From Candidatus Sumerlaeota bacterium (lineage in GTDB: Bacteria > Sumerlaeota > Sumerlaeia > MWCT01), in the NCBI GenBank assembly GCA_026398545.1, contig JAPLSR010000392.1:1-5975 (forward strand): a stretch of DNA of 5,975 nt, written 5' to 3'. The translations under genes and the position numbers were made by a program. The first letter of the stretch is position 1, and every line of letters starts with the position of its first letter. Below, piece after piece: positions 1-5,975 of the stretch. Below the pieces are notes generated by a model. The model was not told the DNA's origin, ran no database searches, and saw nothing but the letters and a program-made list of their open reading frames with translations.

Positions 1-1
1 T

Positions 2-301
2 AAACCTGAGGAAAGAGAGCATGTAACCCCCTATATCCGCAATCATCCGGATTTATTCAAACTGGAAAACTATGCCGGGGATGAAAATCTATCTCATTAC
101 CGGTGGTCGGTGGATTACCCGGAAGATTTTGAATTTATCAGCGCCGTATATAATTATTTATATTCCACCAAGCCTGATTTCTCAATGCAGGATGTGCTGG
201 ATCTGCTTCGCCGTCATCCAGAAATTGCTGATATCAATCGTCATCGAAATGCGCGAATCCTTTGGCCCCGATGGATTGTAGAGAAAAAAAATGGAAAATA
301 A
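2..301 (+). CDS. Cytidylyltransferase of the SpsF/NeuA type, C-terminal part (5' end outside window)
   Basis: Reading from base 2 gives 99 codons with no break, ending in TAA at 299-301, so this is the tail of a gene that begins upstream. The family transfers CMP from CTP to an acidic sugar (NulO, Kdo or similar) in the cytosol. Visible family marks are REHVTPYIRNHPDLF at fragment residues 5-19, RWSVDYPEDFEFI at 34-46, whose acidic residues lie in the region that helps bind metal and sugar in this fold, and a closing helix with HPEIADIN at 72-79. These match the conserved C-terminus of the SpsF-like and acylneuraminate cytidylyltransferases. The CTP-binding N-terminus is not in the window, so sugar specificity cannot be judged. 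The last 11 bases overlap the next gene, which suggests translational coupling. Family call is firm; the exact substrate is unknown. Confidence 0.88.
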   Translation, partial: KPEEREHVTPYIRNHPDLFKLENYAGDENLSHYRWSVDYPEDFEFISAVYNYLYSTKPDFSMQDVLDLLRRHPEIADINRHRNARILWPRWIVEKKNGK

Positions 302-1178
302 ACTGGCTTTGGGAACCGCGCAACTGGGTTTGAAATACGGGATAGCCAATCGTGAGGGCAGGCCGGAGCGTGGGAAGGCGATTGAAATCCTGAAAACAGC
401 GGTGGACGCGGGCATCCGGGTATTTGATACTGCATACATGTATGGCGAAAGTGAGGAAGTGATAGGCGAATTTCTAAAATCGAATCCTTGCGATATAAGT
501 CTGATTTCCAAAATGCCTCATCTTTCCGGCGAAATATCAGAGAAAGCCATACGAGGCTATTTTGACGAGTCCCTGAAAAGGCTCGCTCAAAAACGAATTT
601 ACTCCTATATGATTCATTTCACCAAAGACCTTGTGGCGGATCGGAAAGGTATTATTGCTGGAATCATGAAGGAATGGAAGAAAGAGGGGCTGATTCAAAA
701 GATCGGAGTATCCGTATATGATAGAGAGGAAATCGATTTCCTCCGGACACATTTCGGATTCGACCTGATCCAAATCCCGCTTAATATATTTGATCAAAGA
801 CTGATCAAAGATGGCACATTAACTGAACTAAAAAAAAGGAATTGTGAGATACATGCTCGCTCAATATTCCTGCAGGGAGTTGTCTTTCTCAGGGGCGATG
901 ATTTGCCACCGCATCTTAAGGGGCTGCTGCCTTGTTTGGAAAAACTGGATTTCTTCGCACGGAAGATAGGTTTTTCGTCCGAGGAAATTGCACTGCTCTA
1001 TGTATATTCACTGCCCTGGATTGACAAAGTCGTTATTGGCGTGGAGAAGAAAAGCCAGTTACTGAACAATCTTGCCATTATTAATAAATCAATCTCTTTC
1101 CGAGATGCTTTGAAGTCCATCGATATTTCTTTATTAGGGGCGAATGAGCCGTCGCTTGTTGACCCCAGGAAATGGTAA
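291..1178 (+). CDS. Aldo/keto reductase linked to nucleotide-sugar synthesis
   Basis: A 295-residue protein of normal length for the aldo/keto reductase superfamily: cytosolic TIM-barrel, NAD(P)H-dependent enzymes reducing carbonyls. The catalytic tetrad is complete by motif: Asp46 and Tyr51 in FDTAYMYGESE, Lys74 in LISKMP and His109 in YMIHF. The start LALGTAQLGLKYG (residues 5-17) and VVIGVEKKSQLLNNL (247-261, cofactor-phosphate region) are typical, as are ARSIFLQGVVF (189-199) and the C-terminal DPRKW. This subgroup is often found beside SpsF-like cytidylyltransferases. The ATG at 291 lies inside the end of the cytidylyltransferase gene; only a weak GAG (281-283) precedes it, so coupling to upstream translation is likely. 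It keeps the conserved N-terminal strand, so a later start is unlikely. Its sugar substrate is not deducible; reduction of a keto-sugar intermediate made by the neighbouring SDR is an inference. Confidence 0.9.
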   Translation: MENKLALGTAQLGLKYGIANREGRPERGKAIEILKTAVDAGIRVFDTAYMYGESEEVIGEFLKSNPCDISLISKMPHLSGEISEKAIRGYFDESLKRLAQKRIYSYMIHFTKDLVADRKGIIAGIMKEWKKEGLIQKIGVSVYDREEIDFLRTHFGFDLIQIPLNIFDQRLIKDGTLTELKKRNCEIHARSIFLQGVVFLRGDDLPPHLKGLLPCLEKLDFFARKIGFSSEEIALLYVYSLPWIDKVVIGVEKKSQLLNNLAIINKSISFRDALKSIDISLLGANEPSLVDPRKW

Positions 1179-1182
1179 ATGA

Positions 1183-1188
1183 GGGAGG
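1183..1188 (+). promoter_or_regulatory. Ribosome binding site that decides the SDR start
   Basis: GGGAGG lies 8 bases before the ATG at 1197. An earlier in-frame ATG at 1179 directly follows the stop of the aldo/keto reductase gene, but it would place this Shine-Dalgarno sequence inside the coding region and has no good site of its own. The start at 1197 is therefore preferred. Confidence 0.75.
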
Positions 1189-1196
1189 GACGAAAG

Positions 1197-1988
1197 ATGA
1201 AGAAAAGTGTAATAGATATGTTTGATCTCAAGGGACGGACTGCTATTGTCACCGGGGGTTATGGGCATCTTGGTAAAAGTCTAACAATGGCCCTGGCCGA
1301 GGCCGGTTGTTCCGTCTTTGTGGCCGACTTGGACCAAAAAAGCTTTAAGAGGGTTTTCACGCCGAAGAAGGTTCTCGATATCCGGTTTGTTTCTATAGAT
1401 ATTTCCTCCACAAACAGCATCCGCAGGGCATTTTCAAGCGTGGCAAAGAAGACCGGAAGGATCGATGTTCTTGTCAATAATGCCTTCTATACCGCCAGTG
1501 ATCTTCCGGAAAAGATGAACGATGAACAGTGGGAACGTGGTATAGACGGAACATTAAGCAGCGTTTTCCGGTGCATTCGTGAGGTTATTCCATTCATGAA
1601 AAAACGGCGTTCCGGCAGCATTGTCAATATCGCCTCAATGTATGGCCTGGTGGCGCCGACCTTTCATGTCTATGATGACCATCCGCAATTTCTCAATCCT
1701 CCCAATTATGGATCGGCCAAGGCCGGTGTAATCCAATTGACAAAATATTATGCTTCTTATTGTGCGCCTTGGGGAATCAGAGTGAATGCCATTGTTCCCG
1801 GCGCTTTCCCCTCAAAAATAGTGAAGAAAGAAAAACTCTTCATTTCGCGACTTGAAAAACAGATACCAATCGGGCGTGTGGGAAATTCCGATGAATTAAA
1901 GGGCGCCCTTGTTCTTCTTGCCTCCGACGCCTCCAGTTATATAACGGGTCATAATCTCATCGTTGATGGCGGTTGGACCATAAGGTGA
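1197..1988 (+). CDS. Short-chain dehydrogenase/reductase, PtmA-like
   Basis: A 263-residue classical SDR: cytosolic NAD(P)-dependent oxidoreductase with a Rossmann fold. Seen from the ATG at 1197: cofactor loop TGGYGHLG at 19-26, acidic VADLD at 42-46 (Asp44 suggests NAD rather than NADP), NNA at 94-96, catalytic Ser147, Tyr171 and Lys175 (YGSAK at 171-175), and C-terminal ITGHNLIVDGGW. The segment between Ser147 and Tyr171 is 24 residues apart instead of the usual 13 or so, with MYGLVAPTFHVY followed by a PPNYGSAK approach. I associate this longer loop with PtmA-type SDRs of flagellin or surface-glycan NulO loci. Such proteins are implicated in making CMP-legionaminic-type sugars, but the exact reaction here is not shown. 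The gene ends 11 bases before the chosen start of the next one. A longer form from 1179 (269 residues) is possible but less likely. Confidence 0.9.
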   Translation: MKKSVIDMFDLKGRTAIVTGGYGHLGKSLTMALAEAGCSVFVADLDQKSFKRVFTPKKVLDIRFVSIDISSTNSIRRAFSSVAKKTGRIDVLVNNAFYTASDLPEKMNDEQWERGIDGTLSSVFRCIREVIPFMKKRRSGSIVNIASMYGLVAPTFHVYDDHPQFLNPPNYGSAKAGVIQLTKYYASYCAPWGIRVNAIVPGAFPSKIVKKEKLFISRLEKQIPIGRVGNSDELKGALVLLASDASSYITGHNLIVDGGWTIR

Positions 1989-1999
1989 ATAGACCGGGC

Positions 2000-3106
2000 A
2001 TGAAATATGAACGACTCATAATGCGGTGTGATGCTTCTTCCTTAATAGGTATGGGTCACCTCATGCGCTGTTTATCTCTGGCGCAGGCACTGCGCCGCGA
2101 TGGGTTCATCCCCATATTTCTCATGAAAAAATATGATGGCGTTGCGGGTGAAATCCTCGCTCGTTATCAGTTTGCCCCGATATTCCTTCCGGATGACCTT
2201 GATGAGACTCAGGACGCCGAGGCTGTCCGGAAAACCGCGGAGGAGCGGGGCGCGGCGCTTGTGATTCTTGACCATTATGGCATGGGAGAGCACTTCAGAA
2301 AAACCATAAGGCGCGCAGGGTTTCCGCTTCTTGTGATTGATGACCTCGCAGAGGCGGAAATAATTTCGGCTGATGCAATCTTGAATCAGAACATGGGGGC
2401 ATCGGCGCTCTGCGACCGTTACCATCATATTGCGCCCGCCGCCGGAATTTTTCTCCTGGGTGAGAGATATTCCATGTTCCGCGAGGATATTCTGAAAAAA
2501 GGGGAGAGGTCTCGGCATGAAAGGAAGGCGCGGCTTGATGAGATTGCGAGCGGCGGTAGAAAGCCGAATATCCTTATCACCTTTGGCGGGTCGGACGTCC
2601 GCGGTCTGACGCCGCTTGCTATGGAGCAACTGAAAGTCTATCATGAGCTCTATCACGAGGTCTTTGTCGCCTGCGGACCGGGAATCTCAAGTGGGCAGTT
2701 GTGGGAGAGCATTTGCGCCCTTGTCAGGGACATCCCGCGGATGAGTGTTCTTTCCCAGCCTGACCTTTCAGAACTCATAGGCTCTGTTGACGTCGCCATC
2801 ACGGCAGGCGGTTCCACCGCGCAGGAGCTGGCATATTCCGGCGTGGCAATGATTATTATCCAGGTGGCGGAGAATCAGAGGATTATCTGCAGGGGATTTC
2901 AGGAGAAGCGCCTTGCAAGGGTGCTGGAGATGGGACCTTGTCTGGAGGAGAATCTCTCATCAGCAATTGGTTCACTCCTGGGAAATCCTCAAGAAATCAG
3001 GGCATTTGCCGAAGGCGGGATGCAAACCTTTGACGGGGATGGGTGCGCAAGGATAATCAATGCCCTGAAGGATGAGTGGCTCAATGATGAACAGGCTCAA
3101 GCTTGA
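2000..3106 (+). CDS. PseG/SpsG-like UDP-sugar hydrolase
   Basis: A 368-residue GT-B-fold protein of the PseG/SpsG family. Characterised PseG removes UDP from the diacetamido-trideoxy-altrose precursor of pseudaminic acid in the cytosol. Seen here: N-terminal MRCDAS...GMGHLMRC with the family's catalytic-type His20 and Arg23; DHYG at 91-94; IDD at 113-115; LLGERYSMFR at 152-161; FGGSD at 195-199; the uridine/phosphate-binding loop AGGSTAQELAYSG at 269-281; NQ at 292-293; and DGDGCARI at 345-352. All major motifs are intact. ATG 2000 fits the family N-terminus; AAGG (1982-1985) precedes it at a rather long distance. GTG 1985 or TTG 1973 would add 5 or 9 residues and overlap the SDR. The middle of the gene is visibly G+C-richer than the genes before it. 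The exact sugar is uncertain, and a LegG/NeuC-type epimerase is less likely. Confidence 0.87.
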   Translation: MKYERLIMRCDASSLIGMGHLMRCLSLAQALRRDGFIPIFLMKKYDGVAGEILARYQFAPIFLPDDLDETQDAEAVRKTAEERGAALVILDHYGMGEHFRKTIRRAGFPLLVIDDLAEAEIISADAILNQNMGASALCDRYHHIAPAAGIFLLGERYSMFREDILKKGERSRHERKARLDEIASGGRKPNILITFGGSDVRGLTPLAMEQLKVYHELYHEVFVACGPGISSGQLWESICALVRDIPRMSVLSQPDLSELIGSVDVAITAGGSTAQELAYSGVAMIIIQVAENQRIICRGFQEKRLARVLEMGPCLEENLSSAIGSLLGNPQEIRAFAEGGMQTFDGDGCARIINALKDEWLNDEQAQA

Positions 3107-3176
3107 CAGATGGGTGTATAGCGTTGGTGCTTTTCTGCGGAGCCATCCTGATGAAATTCTGGGGAAGGGTGAATAG
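3087..3176 (+). other. Tiny open frame overlapping the end of the PseG-like gene (29 codons)
   Basis: An ATG at 3087 (a second one sits at 3084) opens a 29-codon frame, MNRLKLDRWVYSVGAFLRSH and onward, ending at TAG 3174-3176. It starts 20 bases before the PseG-like stop, in the +1 frame. No strong ribosome site precedes it and I recognise no family. It could be a relic of a former downstream gene start, an alternative tail of the PseG-like gene reached by frameshift, or chance. Recorded because it takes up half of the only intergenic gap; it is not asserted to be a gene. Confidence 0.15.
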
Positions 3177-3183
3177 AACCGAC

Positions 3184-3252
3184 ATGAAAATGGAGCAAAC
3201 AGGCGAGTCTGACCCCAAATGCTTTAATGGATTCGTTTTCAGTAAAGGATAA
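3184..3252 (+). other. 22-codon open frame in phase with, and just before, the flippase gene
   Basis: ATG 3184 opens a 22-codon frame ending in TAA 3250-3252, in the same phase as the flippase gene and 9 bases before its ATG at 3262. The flippase's likely ribosome site AAAGGA (3244-3249) overlaps the last codons of this frame. It might be a short upstream open frame that couples translation, or only chance in a degraded spacer. No homology is recognised. Confidence 0.15.
3244..3249 (+). promoter_or_regulatory. Probable ribosome binding site of the flippase gene
   Basis: AAAGGA ends 12 bases before ATG 3262. The spacing is longer than usual, but no better purine-rich site lies nearer. The in-phase TAA at 3250-3252 rules out any earlier start for the flippase. 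Confidence 0.5.
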
Positions 3253-3261
3253 AAGTATAAC

Positions 3262-4794
3262 ATGGCTGAGGAACATCAGGAACATAGAAAGAAATTCGTT
3301 TCGGATGTTTTTTATCTGACAGCTGGTTCCCATTATTCTCAATTCACAACAGCCATAAGCGGCCTCGTAATCCGAGCCATTATCGGCCCCACGCTTTCCG
3401 GGCTTCAGGGCCTCCTGAGCATGATTTATCTCTATTTTGATTACTTTTACTCACCGTTCCGGGGCGGGCTTGCGCGGGAGGTTCCCTATTACAAAGGCGT
3501 TGAAGATCAAAAGACTGTGAATGATATCCGTGATGGCAGCTTCACCATAGTTGCGCTCCTCTCTCTGATTTTAGGTATCGGCCTTCTTGTCGCGGGTTTC
3601 CTTGTAAAGGAAGATGAAACCGGCCTTCTCCGCTGGTCCATCAGGATTTATGCTCCCATCAGTTTTCTCATCTCAATCAATAATTACCTGACGGTTTTTT
3701 TCCGCACCGAGAAGAAATTCTTCGATCTCTTTCACTACAATGTATTCAGTTCCACCCTTATAGCCATTTTAACGATTCTGTTCACATACTATTTCTCCTT
3801 CAAGGGGCTTCTAATATCCACCCTTATTGTGAATTTCGTCGGCACGGTATACTTCTTCCATCTATCAAAATACCATTTTCGAATTCATCTCCCTCGGAAA
3901 ATCCTGAAATTACTCATGGTACGGGGCACACCGGTAATTTTATACTCGGTTGTTTTCATGAACTTCAAGCAGATTGACAGACTTCTGATCATATCGATGA
4001 TGGGTCTGACCCAGATGGGTTATTACAGTGTTGGTCTGATGATGTGCAATCTGATTTATATGATCCCCGCCAGCATTTGGCAGGTGGTTTTTCCGGGTTT
4101 CCTGGAACGCGGGGCGAAATTCAAGGAGGATGTTTCCCCTCTCAAGGGCGAAGTGATTCACAACACAAAAACGGTCGCAGACGTAATTCCCATTTTCTTC
4201 ACCATTTCTTCCTTTTGGATGGGTTTCCTCATTATGTATGGACTCACCGCTTTCATACCCGGGCTTGTTCCCTCACAAATTCTGATACTCGGAAGTTTCT
4301 TTATAGGTCTTTTCGATATGTTTTATTATCTGTTTGTCATACGAGACCGAATAAGGCATGTCGTCGTGGCAAGTCTGATATTGCTATTCTTGGCGGCGTT
4401 CCTGGATGTTGTCGCCATCAGGCTGGGAACAGGACTTGTCGGAGTGGCCGTTGCGACCTTTCTATGTTTCCTTCTGTATTCATCTGTGATCATTATTCTT
4501 GGGGGTATTCTCATGCTGAAGGTCAACATACTGGAAATGTTCCGCTTACTCCTGCGGTTATATCTGCCATACATCTATGCCCTTGCCACCTATTACCCCA
4601 TCGCGCGTTTCCTCCATCCGGTGAAGGATCATTTCTGGCTCGATGCGCTTCGAGGTCTGGCCGGAACAGCCATCCTTCTTCTTTTATATTTGCCATTCTG
4701 GATCCATGTGGATAGGAAGACTAAATTATTTACGACATTTATGGGCGAAATGAATCACAAATATAAAAATATAAGATCAATGTTGAGGAAGTAA
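3262..4794 (+). CDS. Polysaccharide flippase of the MOP family (Wzx-like)
   Basis: A 510-residue, strongly hydrophobic inner-membrane protein. Its likely role is to move lipid-linked glycan repeat units from the cytosolic to the periplasmic face. Membrane segments judged by eye lie near residues 15-40, 45-63, 93-115, 130-147, 160-180, 182-200, 222-245, 252-278, 307-333, 338-360, 365-385, 388-418, 432-450 and 464-482, about 12-14 in all, matching the fold and usual length (roughly 400-510). The short charged N-terminus (MAEEHQEHRKKFVSDVFYL) leading straight into the first helix is typical. TM7 carries charged K236, D239 and R240 (NFKQIDR), a common feature of Wzx-type channels. The C-terminus is basic (KYKNIRSMLRK) and probably cytosolic. 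Wzx proteins diverge strongly, so the family call rests on topology and context; glycan specificity cannot be read. Its stop overlaps the next start. Confidence 0.85.
   Translation: MAEEHQEHRKKFVSDVFYLTAGSHYSQFTTAISGLVIRAIIGPTLSGLQGLLSMIYLYFDYFYSPFRGGLAREVPYYKGVEDQKTVNDIRDGSFTIVALLSLILGIGLLVAGFLVKEDETGLLRWSIRIYAPISFLISINNYLTVFFRTEKKFFDLFHYNVFSSTLIAILTILFTYYFSFKGLLISTLIVNFVGTVYFFHLSKYHFRIHLPRKILKLLMVRGTPVILYSVVFMNFKQIDRLLIISMMGLTQMGYYSVGLMMCNLIYMIPASIWQVVFPGFLERGAKFKEDVSPLKGEVIHNTKTVADVIPIFFTISSFWMGFLIMYGLTAFIPGLVPSQILILGSFFIGLFDMFYYLFVIRDRIRHVVVASLILLFLAAFLDVVAIRLGTGLVGVAVATFLCFLLYSSVIIILGGILMLKVNILEMFRLLLRLYLPYIYALATYYPIARFLHPVKDHFWLDALRGLAGTAILLLLYLPFWIHVDRKTKLFTTFMGEMNHKYKNIRSMLRK
4785..4789 (+). 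promoter_or_regulatory. Ribosome binding site and TAATG coupling for the last gene
   Basis: GAGGA lies 4 bases before ATG 4794, inside the end of the flippase gene. The flippase stop (4792-4794) and this start share one A (TAATG), a classic arrangement for translational coupling. Confidence 0.65.
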
Positions 4795-5975
4795 TGAAAA
4801 TTCTTTTTGTAAGTGTGGGGAAGGAGGAATACCTTTTTCAGCGGCAGATGGCCTATTTTCTTGAGGAAAAGAAATGGGAGGCCCGCTTTGTCACCCTCGG
4901 CAACTATAACGTCGATTACAAGGAACCGCCGAAGGACACTACCGTGATCGAGCGCGAGGACCCCAGGATATTTTCCACCCCACTTCAGACGCCGTCCGAT
5001 TGCGAGGAACGCATAAGGCATGTCGAACAGAATTTCGGCATCCCCTGTCTTCGCCGCCTTTTTTCCACAGACCGGATTCATCGCGATCGTCTGAAATCCG
5101 AAAAAGAATATGCCTTCCTCACGGCCCTTTATTTTGAATTCTGGGACAAGTTCTTTTCTTCTCACTCCTTTGACATCGGGTTCATGGAACATGGTGGGGA
5201 GCTGATAAGATGGTCCGCCTATTACCAGTGCCACACTCAGGGCATTCCCTTCTATCAGGTATTCTTCTGTCCCATACCGGATAGGATATTTCTCCTGAAA
5301 AACATGGATTACAATATTAAAGGAGTAGACTGGCAAGCGAAAGAAAATATTTCCCCGGAAGAGAAAGAGGAATGGCGGGTTTTTCTCTCCAACATCCGGG
5401 AAAGTAAAATAGATTTTGTCAAGATTCACAGGACAGATTTCCACTGGAGCATGCCCTTCCTTTTTTTAAGAGCTTATTACCGCAAACTCTTCACGAATAT
5501 TCCAGGCTATAAAAAGGCAAGACTTTGGAATTATACCAAGGATCATTTCTGGAAAATCACCAGGAAACATTTTATGAAACTGCTGTATTCCAAACCCATG
5601 AAGGGCGAAAAATATGTATTCTTTCCCCTCCATCACAACGATGATGCCCAGCTCCTGATCCGGGCCCCGCAATACGCCAACCAGTTCGCACTCATCGAAA
5701 TACTGGCAAACGCCCTTCCATACGGTTATAAACTTTATATCAAGGAACATCCGGCCCTTATAGGCGGCTTTTCCTACCGTATGCTTCGGGACCTGAAGAA
5801 TAAATGCCCAAACATCCGGATCATCAACCCGCTTCATCATCCTCATAAGCTCATCAAGGATGCCGCGGCTGTTGCCACCATCAATTCAACCACGGGATTT
5901 GAGGCCATCTTGTTCAGGAAGCCTTTGATGATATTCGGCAAGACCTTTTTCAGGGGAACGGGATTCTCCACCGAT
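4794..5975 (+). CDS. KpsC/KpsS-like capsule-type glycosyltransferase (3' end outside window)
   Basis: An unbroken frame of 394 codons runs from ATG 4794 off the end of the window. The N-terminus MKILFVSVGKEEYLFQRQMAY (beta strand, then helix) looks like the first half of a GT-B Rossmann domain. The second half carries YVFFPLHHNDDAQL (274-287), a helix with ALIEIL (299-304), YKLYIKEHP (312-320), INPLHHPHKLIKDAAAVATI (344-363), NSTTGFEAILFRKPLMIFG (364-382). This series matches the capsule polysaccharide synthesis family (KpsC/KpsS, Pfam Capsule_synth), whose studied members transfer Kdo from CMP-Kdo to a lipid. The HP pair (319-320) and the Ser/Thr cluster (365-367) are the CMP-binding marks of such enzymes. 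No signal peptide or membrane helix is visible, so a cytosolic or membrane-associated enzyme is expected. With a CMP-sugar pathway in the same operon, transfer of that sugar is a reasonable inference. Acceptor, linkage and donor are unproven, and the C-terminal end is missing. Confidence 0.82.
   Translation, partial: MKILFVSVGKEEYLFQRQMAYFLEEKKWEARFVTLGNYNVDYKEPPKDTTVIEREDPRIFSTPLQTPSDCEERIRHVEQNFGIPCLRRLFSTDRIHRDRLKSEKEYAFLTALYFEFWDKFFSSHSFDIGFMEHGGELIRWSAYYQCHTQGIPFYQVFFCPIPDRIFLLKNMDYNIKGVDWQAKENISPEEKEEWRVFLSNIRESKIDFVKIHRTDFHWSMPFLFLRAYYRKLFTNIPGYKKARLWNYTKDHFWKITRKHFMKLLYSKPMKGEKYVFFPLHHNDDAQLLIRAPQYANQFALIEILANALPYGYKLYIKEHPALIGGFSYRMLRDLKNKCPNIRIINPLHHPHKLIKDAAAVATINSTTGFEAILFRKPLMIFGKTFFRGTGFSTD

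Larger units (their letters stand above)
3107..3261. other. Intergenic gap with possible dispersed-repeat remnant
   Basis: This 155-base gap is the only non-overlapping spacer longer than about 20 bases in the window. On the minus strand it contains TTGGGGTCAGACTCGCC (revcomp of about 3202-3218). From memory, GGGGTCAGAC-type strings recur near REP/RAYT-like and other dispersed elements in many bacterial genomes; this is a recollection and not a search result. I see no stem-loop with a T-run that would terminate the operon and no convincing -35/-10 pair. TATAAC at 3256-3261 touches the start codon and is too close to be a usual -10 box. Confidence 0.35.

Noticed and set aside
72..281. 69-codon frame near the start of the window
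   Set aside because: It overlaps the cytidylyltransferase tail in another phase, and only the latter matches a known family.
1973..1999. TTG (1973) or GTG (1985) as start of the PseG-like gene
   Set aside because: The extra residues do not fit the family N-terminus, which begins close to the ATG at 2000.
2072..2656. Long minus-strand open frame (194 codons) opposite the PseG-like gene
   Set aside because: It lies entirely across a gene with full family motifs, has no recognisable domain, and its length follows from the G+C-rich codons on the other strand.
3223..3261. Possible promoter before the flippase gene (TTTAAT, GATAAA or TATAAC)
   Set aside because: Poor match to consensus, spacing of 19 or more, and the best -10-like box touches the start codon.
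4001..4013. Perfect small palindrome TGGGTCTGACCCA, sharing GTCTGACCC with the intergenic gap
   Set aside because: It encodes an ordinary stretch of the flippase (GLTQ region) with no partner site nearby; a 9-base match is expected by chance.
4044..4715. 223-codon plus-strand frame inside the flippase gene
   Set aside because: Out of phase with a clear membrane protein; the translation is rich in Cys, His, Arg and Ser with no domain, typical of a shadow frame.
4755..5846. Two minus-strand open frames (229 and 126 codons) near the window end
   Set aside because: They lie opposite an unbroken 394-codon frame with clear KpsC/KpsS-type motifs; neither shows a family pattern.

Overview
The window holds six genes, all on the + strand and packed like one operon. 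It lies inside a surface-polysaccharide gene cluster (O-antigen, capsule or flagellin-glycan type). The content points to a bacterium that decorates its surface with a nonulosonic acid (NulO: the sialic, legionaminic and pseudaminic acid family) or a closely related CMP- or nucleotide-activated sugar. A MOP-family flippase together with a KpsC/KpsS-like transferase suggests a Gram-negative cell envelope. The sequence does not fix the species. Composition is intermediate and uneven from gene to gene, as is common in such loci, and any phylum assignment would be a guess.

Layout: (1) 2-301, the C-terminal 99 residues of a cytidylyltransferase of the SpsF/NeuA type; (2) 291-1178, an aldo/keto reductase with an intact catalytic tetrad, overlapping gene 1 by 11 bases; (3) 1197-1988, a short-chain dehydrogenase of the PtmA-like kind; (4) 2000-3106, a PseG/SpsG-like nucleotide-sugar hydrolase; (5) 3107-3261, the only real intergenic gap, which carries two tiny open frames and a sequence that looks like a dispersed-repeat remnant; (6) 3262-4794, a Wzx-like polysaccharide flippase; (7) 4794 to the window end, the first 394 residues of a capsule-type (KpsC/KpsS-like) glycosyltransferase, joined to the flippase by a TAATG stop-start overlap.

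Proposed joint function (inference): genes 1-4 make and activate an unusual acidic sugar. The PseG-like enzyme removes UDP from a diamino-hexose precursor, the cytidylyltransferase loads the finished sugar onto CMP, and the SDR and AKR add or invert hydroxyl groups. The flippase moves a lipid-linked glycan across the inner membrane. The last gene has the HP and Ser/Thr motifs seen in CMP-sugar-using GT-B enzymes, so it is a candidate transferase for that CMP-sugar. The synthase (NeuB-like) and the early dehydratase/aminotransferase genes are not in the window and would be expected upstream.

No tRNA, rRNA, CRISPR array, intact mobile element or convincing terminator was seen.
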